Notes: generated by a model not told the origin, from the sequence alone. 18,580 bases of DNA from HB2-32-21 sp003448675 (GCA_041584755.1 JBFHDK010000061.1:1-18580), one strand, 5' to 3'; shown: positions 1-7,269, counted from the first letter of the stretch. Numbers and translations: made by a program.

Positions 1-484
1 TCCAGCCTTTAGCGTCGTTTAGCGGCGTAGCGTGGCTGGGTACCACGACCGGCTGTGTCACGTGAAAGTTCCGTTCCAGGGAAGAGCGGAGGTAAACACA
101 TAAGTCACGCATTCCCGATCGAGGGCGCCAGCAATTTCTGGACAGTAACCCTTTTGTGCTCTCTCTGCCCGACAATCGGGCTGGATATATGAGGATGCTG
201 CTCTTCAGGGGCGTGGCGCCGTATCATTATTCGTCAAGCCCTGACGAGCCTGAACCCGGAGCTGCGGACAATTGCTGACGGATTACGAAAAATCGAGTGA
301 GAGGATTGGACCAGCGGCTTGCTATTCCAGTAGCGTACAGGAAAGCTCACGTAAAAGCGGTAACTTTTGCGAACCGTTTTGACGCTGGTCCGTTGGAGAG
401 TTTAATGAACCGGAAGTCCTGTCGCTAGATTTCTGATGTCATCCAACACCGTACAGCTTGAATGAGCAATGCGACACTGTCCAA
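1..484. other. Non-coding stretch, no recognisable gene
   Basis: No frame gives a convincing protein here; the one short open frame, 189-278 (29 codons), has no clear ribosome binding site. A GC-rich hairpin with a 6-bp stem and 3-nt loop lies at 167-181, but no T-run follows on either strand, so it does not look like a classic terminator. A larger inverted repeat at 308-391 is listed separately. The function of the stretch is unknown; it could be a decayed region or carry an unannotated RNA. Confidence 0.5.
308..391. repeat. Inverted repeat that can fold as a three-way junction
   Basis: A perfect 9-bp inverted repeat, GGACCAGCG at 308-316 and CGCTGGTCC at 383-391, encloses 66 nt. Inside, GCTT/AAGC (317-320 with 343-346) encloses GCTA/TAGC (321-324 with 331-334). 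A second arm pairs 353-361 with 373-380 (AAAA plus CGGT, with one bulged G). All stems are compatible, giving a compact 84-nt three-branched fold. It lies in DNA with no gene. Whether it is transcribed, and from which strand, cannot be told from sequence alone, and a 9-bp repeat at this spacing could arise by chance. Confidence 0.35.
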
Positions 485-640
485 TCAGTCAGCAGTATGG
501 TCGTCGGCGACTAGTGATGGTGCGGTACTATCTATCTTGCCGCGACGCGCGGCAGCCTTCTGTTGTTGCTTGTCTTCCTTTTTCTTTTTCCTGGCAAACT
601 CTCTCTGGCGTTTTTCAAACGAATAGTTGGTTCTGGCCAT
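485..640 (-). CDS. Small basic protein, conserved hypothetical (51 aa)
   Basis: A 51-residue protein beginning MARTNYSFEKRQREFARKKK. It is dominated by lysine, arginine and glutamine through about residue 33, followed by a polar, acidic tail ending ADDHTAD. The start is set by an AGGA ribosome binding site 5-6 nt upstream of the ATG at 638-640; a longer frame exists upstream, but that extension looks like non-coding translation. From memory, short proteins starting MARTNYSFEKRQRE occur in many Gammaproteobacteria as uncharacterised proteins. The charge pattern suggests a single helix that could bind nucleic acid or ribosomes, but this is inference. It stands alone, with a Nudix gene upstream on the same strand. 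Confidence 0.7.
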   Translation of the reverse strand: MARTNYSFEKRQREFARKKKKEDKQQQKAAARRGKIDSTAPSLVADDHTAD

Positions 641-811
641 ATCAATCCTCATAGACTTAATCTGTGTTTGACGTGGCAGAGTACAGTGTTTTCCGATCGA
701 AATATGTACAAATGTCTCTTTGCCATTGCAATGGCCTTTAATAGGCTCGGCTGGATTACATAAATGCAACGTTGCCAGATGTGCTGAGATGTTAGTAAAC
801 CGACCGGTGGC

Positions 812-1246
812 TTAGATTAATTCGACAGGATTCAATATCTTTTCAAATTCACACATGGCTGCATATTCCCAGCCAGCATGTAACTGATGGGATTCATGCA
901 GGCCGAATACCTGGTCTAGCGAATACCACGCGATCTCCTGAAGTTCCTTCCGATCAAATGATTGTATCTGCCCGTGGCACTTCGCACCGTAAATTCGATG
1001 CCAGCGGTCATTGTGTGGGTAGTCACCTATTTTGTGAAGATCGCCGACACAAATTCTCAACTCTTCTGAAAGCTCGCGCCTTACAGTATCTTCAAGATGC
1101 TCTCCAGATTCAGTATGGCCACCCGGTAGCCCCCACTTGCCTTTGGACTTTGTTTTCGCATGATGATGGATTGCGAGGAGGAACTTATCTTCTGCATATA
1201 GGATGCAGCGGGCGGTTTTGTAGTGTTTTGTGGACAGATTCTTCAT
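812..1246 (-). CDS. Nudix family hydrolase (144 aa)
   Basis: This protein probably hydrolyses a nucleoside diphosphate linked to another moiety, using Mg2+ or Mn2+ held by the Nudix helix. The box runs from Gly43 to Ile65: G43-x5-E49-x7-R57-E-L-S-E-E-L-R-I, preceded by KGKWGLPGG, typical of the fold. The usual glycine near the end of the box (EExGU) is arginine here (R64); the metal-binding glutamates E58, E61 and E62 are intact. The ATG at 1244-1246 is preferred because an upstream TTG-started version adds 22 residues unlike the family, although the ribosome binding site is weak (TTGGA). The substrate cannot be inferred. A TATAGT-like -10 element lies at 1323-1328 on this strand, with no good -35. 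Confidence 0.85.
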   Translation of the reverse strand: MKNLSTKHYKTARCILYAEDKFLLAIHHHAKTKSKGKWGLPGGHTESGEHLEDTVRRELSEELRICVGDLHKIGDYPHNDRWHRIYGAKCHGQIQSFDRKELQEIAWYSLDQVFGLHESHQLHAGWEYAAMCEFEKILNPVELI

Positions 1247-1640
1247 GAATTTCCAAGGTGTGAGTGACGGACAGGGGGCGAGGTGACTTAGTGTGTTAAT
1301 GAGGGGTGACAATCGCTTTTGAACTATACCACCAACGCTATCTGCAAGTGCTTACATTGCCGTGAAATAATTGTGCTGATTTTTCTGCTAGCCAGTGATC
1401 TAAATTTTTTTCAAGGATACTGCAGGCTAATATGTGTTGCGCAGATCAAACTAATTCTGGACATTCAACGCGGATCAGTATAAGGTGGGCGATAGCTAGA
1501 AAGAAAGACTGTTATTTATATTCTGCGTTTCGTTGTTTTATTCATAATACTTCGTCCTGAAGTTTTTTAAATTCAAGCTTACTCTTCCAGCGATTTAAGC
1601 CTCTTGAAGGCAAATTTTAATTTAAATTTAGGATATTATT
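1247..1640. other. Intergenic region with the long leader of the cold-shock gene
   Basis: A 394-bp gap between the divergent Nudix and cold-shock genes. No protein is supported. The right half is AT-rich and presumably carries the promoter and 5' leader of the cold-shock gene. A TATAAG element at 1479-1484 and a TATATT element at 1518-1523 are possible -10 boxes, neither with a convincing -35. A small GCCT/AGGC hairpin sits just before the AT-rich 40 bases ahead of the start codon. Long leaders of this kind are known for cspA-type genes, where temperature-dependent RNA folding controls translation; that this happens here is inferred. Confidence 0.45.
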
Positions 1641-1850
1641 ATGTCTAATACAGTTACCGGAATCGTAAAATGGTTTAATGAATCGAAAGGTTTCGGTTTT
1701 ATCGAACAACAATCCGGTCCCGATGTTTTTGCCCATTTCAGCGCAATCTCAGGTTCAGGCTTTAAAACCCTCGCCGAAGGCCAATCGGTGGAATTTACAG
1801 TTACGCAGGGTCAGAAAGGGCCACAAGCCGAGAACATCGTAGCGGTCTAA
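1641..1850 (+). CDS. CspA-family cold-shock protein (69 aa)
   Basis: A single cold-shock (OB-fold) domain that binds single-stranded RNA and DNA and acts as an RNA chaperone. The whole protein is the domain: the start MSNTVTGIVKWFNESKGFGFI carries RNP1 (KGFGFI, residues 16-21), and RNP2 (VFAHF) is at residues 29-33. The usual C-terminal GPQAENI is present. Length matches the 65-70 aa family norm. The start is fixed by AGGA 7 nt before the ATG. It is monocistronic, followed by a rho-independent terminator at 1873-1914. Whether it is cold-induced or constitutive cannot be decided; which csp paralogue it is remains open. Confidence 0.97.
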   Translation: MSNTVTGIVKWFNESKGFGFIEQQSGPDVFAHFSAISGSGFKTLAEGQSVEFTVTQGQKGPQAENIVAV

Positions 1851-1872
1851 GACCGCTCAAGCCGATGAAAGA

Positions 1873-1914
1873 AAAAGGGCAAGTCGTGAATAGCTTGTCC
1901 TTTTATTATTTTTT
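1873..1914 (+). terminator. Rho-independent terminator of the cold-shock gene
   Basis: An 11-bp stem pairs AAAAGGGCAAG (1873-1883) with CTTGTCCTTTT (1894-1904), with one G-T pair and a 10-nt loop. A T-rich tail (ATTATTTTTT) follows to 1914. It begins 23 nt after the cold-shock stop codon, which fits a terminator for that gene. Confidence 0.85.
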
Positions 1915-2447
1915 GCTGATAAGCGACAGTTTAAATCCGAAAGAAAGCTGAATTGGTCTGTTAGTGGCTGAGTTTGCCGTCTTGGGTTCAGTGGCATGGC
2001 TTTTCGCCCGGGATACGGGGTCGGAGTTATCAATAGACTCCACACAGGTGCCACGTCCTAGGCGTGCAGTAAAAAATGCAGAGGAACCAAATGTGCTCGG
2101 TGGGTGATTGGTATACCGCTCGTTATTAGTCGGCGCTTTCCCCACAACAATCGCGTCCTCATTATCCATTCTCGTGCGATCCGTTTCTCAAAGCGTAGTT
2201 CGACAAGCCACGCCAGTGGTTTGGGCAAGGCGGATAGCAACGCAGCCCCGGGGGAGTAATAGAGCGATTGACTTTAATGGCAATTCTAGAAGAGCCGTTT
2301 CCTGCTTCCCACCATAAGTACCTTCCGATAGAAGACGGGTAACGAGGTTGACATGATGTTGGCTTTGGCCGCGCCTGGAGATTCCGTATACTCAAGCTTG
2401 GCGCAAAACTTCAAATGCCATGCATCAGCTTCTCCAAGGAATGTCCC
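1915..2447. other. Non-coding stretch before the sulfotransferase
   Basis: About 530 bp with no supported gene. Short open frames occur in several overlapping registers on both strands, but none has a recognisable domain, a good ribosome binding site or protein-like composition. Near the right end is a possible promoter for the sulfotransferase (2365-2392). The rest shows nothing identifiable. Confidence 0.5.
2365..2392 (+). promoter_or_regulatory. Possible sigma-70 promoter of the sulfotransferase
   Basis: A TTGGCC -35-like box (2365-2370) and a TATACT -10 box (2387-2392) are spaced by 16 bp. Transcription would start about 2398, giving a leader of roughly 50 nt before the GTG at 2448. The -35 is only a partial match. 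A perfect TTGACA at 2348-2353 is too far from the TATACT to pair with it. Confidence 0.3.
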
Positions 2448-3551
2448 GTGACTGTTCTTAAGCTACTGACCATCATTGTTCTCGTTTACTTTGTCTATGT
2501 GGTCGTTGTCATGATTTATTTTGAGCTAAAGACCCGAGGGGATAACTACTTTGCCCTGCCTTTGGCCCAGCGACGGAGAATGATTGAGCGGCTAAAAAGA
2601 CATGCTCGCTTTATTCGACCGGCTTTTGAATGGGTAATGAAGATTTATCGCCCTAAGGCGCCACCAATGATGCGCTACGAAGGTGTCACCGGGCCGGGAA
2701 TGATAGCCACCAAGAAGTCTTATGCGGCTACCAAAAACTACCAGCCTGGTAAGGAAGATATTTTCGTTGCCACACAGATGAAGTGTGGCACCACATGGAT
2801 GCAGCAGATCGTGTTCGAGATTTTACACCGGGGGGAGGGCGATCTGTCGGATGGGGGGTATCGCCATATGTACGCCCTAAGTCCATGGATAGAAACCAGT
2901 CCTGCTTGCAGTGTTCCTATTGAGCGAGCGCCCCTGGTGGGTGAGCGCCGTAACCGGATTATCAAAACTCATATGCCGGCCAAGCTTTGCCCCTATAATG
3001 AAGCGGCAAAGTACATTTATGTTACCCGCCACCCGGTAAGTTGTTTCAGTAGCTGCTATGATTTTTTCCAGCTCCTGGCCGGCCCGCTTTCTCCCACACG
3101 GGAAAACGTGTTGGCGTGGTATTGCAGTGATGATATGTGGTGGCAACCCTGGCCCGACCATGTTGAGGGATGGTGGCGGCGCAGCCAGAAGTACAACAAT
3201 GTACTTTTTATCCATTATGAGGAGATGAAAGCGGATTTGTGTGGCGCGGTGACCCGCGTTGCTGAGTTTTTGGATTACTCTTTGACTCCCGACGAGTTGC
3301 AGAAAGTTGTGCGGAAATCTTCCTTCGAATACATGAAGACCCATGAAGCCCACTTTGAAATGCATGCGCCCAATGTGTTTTCGGTATCGGCTGGGGAAGG
3401 GCGATTCATGAAGGCGGGCACCATCGATCGCTACAAAGATATCGGTGAGAATGAGGGCGAAACTATTATGGCCTTCTGCCGCGATCGACTGGAGGGATCG
3501 GACTATCCTCTCGATAACTATTATCCTGGGGCGGCGGCTGTAAAAATGTAG
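2448..3551 (+). CDS. Membrane-anchored PAPS-type sulfotransferase (367 aa)
   Basis: Predicted to transfer sulfate from PAPS to a hydroxyl or amine acceptor. It has the classic cytosolic-SULT motifs: the 5'-phosphosulfate loop ATQMKCGTTWMQ (Lys112, Thr115-116), the catalytic histidine in IIKTHMPAKLCP (His175), the 3'-phosphate site YIYVTRHPVSCFSSCYDFF (Arg194), and the C-terminal FMKAGTIDRYKD resembling the RKGxxGDWK region. Unlike most SULT proteins it begins with a strongly hydrophobic segment (about residues 4-25), so the enzyme is probably tethered to the inner membrane, facing the cytoplasm where PAPS is made. The GTG start is chosen because AAGGA lies 7 nt upstream; the in-frame ATG at 2415 lacks a ribosome binding site. 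The acceptor is unknown; a lipid or sterol-like molecule would suit a membrane enzyme. It appears monocistronic, with no PAPS-synthesis genes nearby. Confidence 0.88.
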   Translation: MTVLKLLTIIVLVYFVYVVVVMIYFELKTRGDNYFALPLAQRRRMIERLKRHARFIRPAFEWVMKIYRPKAPPMMRYEGVTGPGMIATKKSYAATKNYQPGKEDIFVATQMKCGTTWMQQIVFEILHRGEGDLSDGGYRHMYALSPWIETSPACSVPIERAPLVGERRNRIIKTHMPAKLCPYNEAAKYIYVTRHPVSCFSSCYDFFQLLAGPLSPTRENVLAWYCSDDMWWQPWPDHVEGWWRRSQKYNNVLFIHYEEMKADLCGAVTRVAEFLDYSLTPDELQKVVRKSSFEYMKTHEAHFEMHAPNVFSVSAGEGRFMKAGTIDRYKDIGENEGETIMAFCRDRLEGSDYPLDNYYPGAAAVKM

Positions 3552-3874
3552 CCCACGTTGACATGTTAACGCTTGTGTCCTCGGAGGTGAAAGTCGGACG
3601 AAGCCGTGCGTAGAGTGCGAGTTGGTGCCGGGAGTGTCTAGTGTTTCTCTTGGATAAAAAGGGCCTGCTTTGTATAATCCCACCGCCCTGAATTTCAAAG
3701 GGGCAAGGTTTACCACCTGAATTGACATTCTCTGTCCCGGACTCAGCTATTCTCGTTTCACAAACCCTTGAGCATCAGCGGTTCAGTGCTGGATAAACTC
3801 GGTTTTGAGGCGCGGTTCACTCAAGGATCATGCCCGAGAACCGATAACGGGTCGGAAGATTACTGGAGATCAAA
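3552..3874 (+). promoter_or_regulatory. nhaD upstream region: promoter and long structured leader
   Basis: A 323-bp region with no protein. A perfect TATAAT lies at 3673-3678 with a weak TTGGAT -35 at 3650-3655 (17-bp spacer). If used, the leader before the nhaD start is nearly 190 nt. That leader can form a bulged hairpin at 3774-3794 and a nested hairpin in which CTCGG/CCGAG (3798-3802 with 3834-3838) encloses TTGAG/CTCAA (3805-3809 with 3820-3824). A competing 6-bp stem, CGGTTC/GAACCG (3813-3818 with 3838-3843), cannot coexist with it. Exclusive folds close to a ribosome binding site are typical of translational RNA switches. No known riboswitch class was identified by eye. Confidence 0.4.
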
Positions 3875-5290
3875 TTGAAGAGTCGCTCGATCGCGTTGGT
3901 GTTGGTAGGTGTTTCGCTGGCGGTATTGCCGGGTCTTGCAGTTGCCGCGGGCGATACAGCGCTAAATTTGACCACGCATTGGGTCGGTTACGCGGCGCTG
4001 GCGGTCTTCGCGATAGCTTATTCGCTGGTCATCGGTGAGGAGTACCTGCATCTGCGGAAGTCCAAACCGGTACTGGCCGCCGCTGGTGTCATCTGGATTC
4101 TGATCGCCCTGGTTTATAACTCCCATGATCTGCCTCATGAGGTGGAAGAAGGTATTCGCCACAATTTTCTGGAATACGGAGAACTGTTTTTCTTCCTGCT
4201 GGTGGCGATGACATACATTAACGCCATGATTGAGCGTGGTGTGTTTGAGGAGTTGCGAAACTGGCTGGTTAAAAAAGGTTTTGGTTATCGAGCCTTGTTT
4301 TGGCTAACAGGTATTCTGGCATTCTTTATTTCGCCCGTTGCCGATAATTTGACCACCGCCTTGATTATGTGCGCGGTGGTGATGGCCGTGGGCGAGGGGC
4401 AGCCGCGATTCGTCGCGATTGGTTGTATCAATATTGTTGTGGCCGCCAACGCGGGGGGTGCTTTCAGTCCCTTTGGTGATATTACAACCTTAATGGTTTG
4501 GCAAAAGGGTATTGTTGAGTTCCAGGAGTTTTTCTCCCTGTTTGTGCCTTCCGTGGTCAATTTTGTGGTACCGGCCGCGATTATGCACTTTGCCTTGCCA
4601 GGGGGTAAGCCAAAAGCGGTGGATGTAGAAGGCAGCGCGTTGAAATATGGTGGCCTGGTGATTGTTGGCATGTTCATCGCAACCATTGTTACGGCGGTAT
4701 CCTTTCATAACTTCCTGCACATCCCGCCAGTTTACGGGATGATGCTGGGCCTGGCTTACCTCAAGTTCTATGGGTTTTATCTGCGTCGCCGTTCCATGAG
4801 CTGGTATGGTACCGAAACCGGTGAGCATCCGCCGGAAGCCGTGGATGGGGACCCCTACCATTTTGATGTGTTTGAAAAAATCGCCGATGCGGAATGGGAT
4901 ACCTTGTTTTTCTTCTATGGCGTTATTCTGGCTGTAGGTGGTCTTGGCTTCATCGGTTATCTTGAGATGGTATCCGCCTACAGCTACGGTGAGTTGGGGC
5001 CAACCACTTCCAACGTGCTGGTCGGCATTCTCTCGGCCATCGTCGATAACATTCCGGTGATGTTCGCGGTGTTGACCATGAATCCGGATATGTCCCACTT
5101 CCAGTGGTTGTTGGTCACCTTGACCGCGGGGGTAGGTGGCAGCTTGCTCTCCATTGGTTCCGCGGCGGGTGTCGCCCTGATGGGGCAGGCGCGTGGCCAG
5201 TACACCTTTTTTAGCCATCTAAAATGGACGCCAGTTATCGCCCTGGGCTACGGCGCCAGTATCTGGGCGCACTTTTTGGTTAATGGATAG
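3875..5290 (+). CDS. nhaD: NhaD-type Na+/H+ antiporter (471 aa)
   Basis: An inner-membrane antiporter of the ion-transporter superfamily that exports Na+ (often also Li+) in exchange for H+, important at alkaline pH or high salt. Family hallmarks are present: FFISPVADNLTTALIM (about 150-165, Asp157, Asn158), NAGGAFSPFGDITTLMVW (about 192-209, Asp202), and a late VDNIPVMFAVLTM motif. About a dozen hydrophobic segments are separated by short polar loops, with one longer cytoplasm-like loop near residues 300-335. The N-terminus resembles a signal-like first segment ending LAVAAGD. The start is TTG at 3875, supported by GGAG 6 nt upstream and by the hydrophobic first segment beginning directly after it. 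It is preceded by a long leader that may be regulatory and is convergent with the SulP gene. Confidence 0.93.
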   Translation: MKSRSIALVLVGVSLAVLPGLAVAAGDTALNLTTHWVGYAALAVFAIAYSLVIGEEYLHLRKSKPVLAAAGVIWILIALVYNSHDLPHEVEEGIRHNFLEYGELFFFLLVAMTYINAMIERGVFEELRNWLVKKGFGYRALFWLTGILAFFISPVADNLTTALIMCAVVMAVGEGQPRFVAIGCINIVVAANAGGAFSPFGDITTLMVWQKGIVEFQEFFSLFVPSVVNFVVPAAIMHFALPGGKPKAVDVEGSALKYGGLVIVGMFIATIVTAVSFHNFLHIPPVYGMMLGLAYLKFYGFYLRRRSMSWYGTETGEHPPEAVDGDPYHFDVFEKIADAEWDTLFFFYGVILAVGGLGFIGYLEMVSAYSYGELGPTTSNVLVGILSAIVDNIPVMFAVLTMNPDMSHFQWLLVTLTAGVGGSLLSIGSAAGVALMGQARGQYTFFSHLKWTPVIALGYGASIWAHFLVNG

Positions 5291-5426
5291 AGCGAGCGGG
5301 CCCTATTGCTATAGGAGCGTCTGGGGCTGCTTTTAGGGCTTGCTGGTTTATTTCGAGTCTGCACTCACATTACATTACTCCCGAGGCGCAGCTAATGCTG
5401 CTTGTGCCTGCGGCTTGCTCAGGCAC
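5291..5426. terminator. Convergent nhaD/sulP intergenic region with hairpins
   Basis: Three inverted repeats lie between, or just inside, the 3' ends of the two convergent genes: CCTAT/ATAGG at about 5303-5316, GCAGC/GCTGC at 5388-5392 and 5397-5401, and GTGCCTG/CAGGCAC at 5404-5410 and 5420-5426. The last overlaps the SulP stop codon (5419-5421). None has a T-run, so they are not canonical intrinsic terminators. They may still end or protect both transcripts. Confidence 0.35.
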
Positions 5427-7185
5427 TGGTTAGCTTTCTGACCGCGTCATCCGTCGACAGAAACACCCGTTCAGCGCCGAGTCGCTTGCATAATGCCGTG
5501 CTTTCCAGCCGATCCATGACTGGCCCCTTGACCTCCGCCAGGTGCAGTCGAATGCCTGAGGCCGCTAACTCTTCTTCTATGTTGTCGAGCATCTCCAGTC
5601 CGCTGGAATCCAGATAGGCAACGCCGGAAAAGATCAGCACCAGGTCGGTCAGCCCATTGCGTTCCAGCAGGAGGTTATGCAGCTCGGTTTCGACCTGGGG
5701 AATGTTGGCGAAATAGATATTTTCATCGACTCGCACCAGCAGCAGGTTGGACCAGATTTCCACCCGGTGGCGGTGAATGTTGCGGTAATGCTCGGTGCCC
5801 GGAACCCGTCCGACCACGGCGATATGGGGTCGGCTAGTGCGATACAGAAACAGGACTAACGCGAGACTCGCGCCGAGCATCAGGGCCAACTCGATACCGA
5901 AGGCTAGCACACCGACGAGTGTAGCTGCCTGGGCAATTCCGTCGCCACGGTCATAACGCCAGGTATTTCCGAGAGAATCAAAGTCGATTAGCTGCCACAC
6001 CGCGACAATAATGATCGCGGAAAGTACCGACTTGGGCAGGTTTTCCAGCAGGCCGGTAAAGGAGAAAGCCGCGAGTCCCACCAGTATTGCGGTAACGATG
6101 GCCGCCAGCTGGGTTCGCGCCCCCGCATCAAAATTGACCATGGAGCGGGAAAAGCCCCCGGCCACCGGCATGGCGCCAGCACAGGAGGCTGCGATATTGG
6201 TTACTCCGAGAGCGCGGAATTCCTGGTCCGGGTCTATTTTTTCCCGTCGTCGAAAAGCCAGCACTTTGGCAACGGAAATACTTTCAACGTAGCCGATGAC
6301 TGCAATCATCAGCGCTGAAGGGAGCAATTCCAGCCAACCGGGTTCGCCTAGAAAGGACAGGCTAGGCAGGGGCAGGCCGCGAGGTACGGTCCCCACCGTG
6401 GCGACGCCGAAAGTGCTTTTCGCGGCCAGCGCCGAGGAAACCAGAATGGCGCTAATAACAATGACCAGCGGCGCCGTGCGCCCAAACACCACGGCGCTTT
6501 CCTGCTTCATGCCACGACCTGTCAGCAAGCTAACCAGTGGTTGGCGAGCGAGCGAGAGTAGCAATATGGCGCTCACCCCGAAAAAAAGCGTGGCGGTATT
6601 GAGTAAGCTTAAGTTACTGCCCAGTATGCCCAGTAACTCGAAAAAATGAACGCCCCTGGGTACGTGGATACCGGTCAGCGCCGCCAGTTGGGTGCCGATA
6701 ATAAAAATCGCCGCGCCCGTGGTGAAGCCGCTTAATACCGGGTGGCTGATGAAATTGGTCAACCAACCCAGGCGCAGCAGGCCCATGATTAACATAATCA
6801 GTCCAGATAGCGCGGAAAGAATCAGTGCCCCGGTCAGGTATTTGGCCGGGTCATCCCCGGCGTAAGGAGCAAGGGCGGCGGCAACCATCACCGCAGCCAC
6901 GGCGACCGGACCCACCGCCAGGGTACGGCTGGTGCCGGTAAAGGCGTAAACAATGGGTGGAATAACACTGGCGTAAAGCCCCACTTCCGGTGGCAGGCCG
7001 GCCAGTAGCGCGTAGGCCAGGGCCTGGGGCACTAGCAGAATCGCGGTGACGGTGCCGGCGAGCAGATCCTGGCTAAACCGCTTTCTATCAAGACCCTTCA
7101 GGTCCTCCAGTAGGGGTAAGTAGCGGCTTATCGTGGTGTGAGACCTGACGGGAATTGGTGACTCCTGGTCGGGAATGTTTGCCAT
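5419..7185 (-). CDS. SulP/SLC26 family anion transporter with STAS domain (588 aa)
   Basis: An inner-membrane carrier for sulfate, bicarbonate or a dicarboxylate, depending on the subfamily. The membrane part (about residues 38-435) opens with AGTVTAILLVPQALAYALLAGLPPEVGLYAS and YAFTGTSRTLAVGPVAVAAVM, diagnostic of SulP. A cytoplasmic STAS domain (about 458-575) carries the conserved loop AYLDSSGLEML with DSSG at 526-529; in anti-sigma antagonists a serine in this loop is phosphorylated. Length is normal. The ATG at 7183-7185 has no strong ribosome binding site immediately upstream; AAGGA lies about 15 nt away. No carbonic-anhydrase or sulfate-assimilation gene is next to it to settle the substrate. 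Both Na+/bicarbonate (BicA-like) and sulfate uptake are possible; Na+ coupling would fit the neighbouring NhaD. A symmetrical AT-rich dyad sits about 85 bp upstream. Confidence 0.92.
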   Translation of the reverse strand: MANIPDQESPIPVRSHTTISRYLPLLEDLKGLDRKRFSQDLLAGTVTAILLVPQALAYALLAGLPPEVGLYASVIPPIVYAFTGTSRTLAVGPVAVAAVMVAAALAPYAGDDPAKYLTGALILSALSGLIMLIMGLLRLGWLTNFISHPVLSGFTTGAAIFIIGTQLAALTGIHVPRGVHFFELLGILGSNLSLLNTATLFFGVSAILLLSLARQPLVSLLTGRGMKQESAVVFGRTAPLVIVISAILVSSALAAKSTFGVATVGTVPRGLPLPSLSFLGEPGWLELLPSALMIAVIGYVESISVAKVLAFRRREKIDPDQEFRALGVTNIAASCAGAMPVAGGFSRSMVNFDAGARTQLAAIVTAILVGLAAFSFTGLLENLPKSVLSAIIIVAVWQLIDFDSLGNTWRYDRGDGIAQAATLVGVLAFGIELALMLGASLALVLFLYRTSRPHIAVVGRVPGTEHYRNIHRHRVEIWSNLLLVRVDENIYFANIPQVETELHNLLLERNGLTDLVLIFSGVAYLDSSGLEMLDNIEEELAASGIRLHLAEVKGPVMDRLESTALCKRLGAERVFLSTDDAVRKLTSA

Positions 7186-7269
7186 GGGGTTTTATCGAGT
7201 CCTTTATGTAATTGAAGAGTCCTCAGGTGGTACAGCCCGCTTCCTGGATGGGGCCCGGTACCCTAATGA

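Noticed and set aside
189..278. Short open frame of 29 codons
   Set aside because: No convincing ribosome binding site, no recognisable sequence, and length expected by chance.
308..391. Integron attC site or tRNA-like element
   Set aside because: The ends lack the RYYYAAC and GTTRRRY core sites, there is no integrase or cassette nearby, and no T-arm or anticodon loop can be drawn.
1857..2395. Several open frames of 60-87 codons after the cold-shock gene
   Set aside because: They overlap in different frames on both strands, have no domain and no clear ribosome binding site, and look like random translation of non-coding DNA.
3579..3640. Sequence resembling part of a group II intron (GGAGGTGAAAGTC followed by GAAGCCG)
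   Set aside because: The likeness is short and by memory only. No reverse transcriptase, domain V hairpin or intron boundary is visible.
2877..3728. Open frame of 283 codons antisense to the sulfotransferase
   Set aside because: It mirrors a gene with intact catalytic motifs and has no recognisable domain of its own.
3722..3753. TTGACA at 3722 paired with TATTCT at 3748 as an nhaD promoter
   Set aside because: The 20-bp spacing is outside the usual 16-18 bp range. The TATAAT at 3673 is a better -10, although its -35 is weak.
3805..4038. Open frame of 77 codons ahead of and overlapping nhaD
   Set aside because: It overlaps the start of nhaD in another frame, lacks a ribosome binding site, and has a composition unlike a protein.
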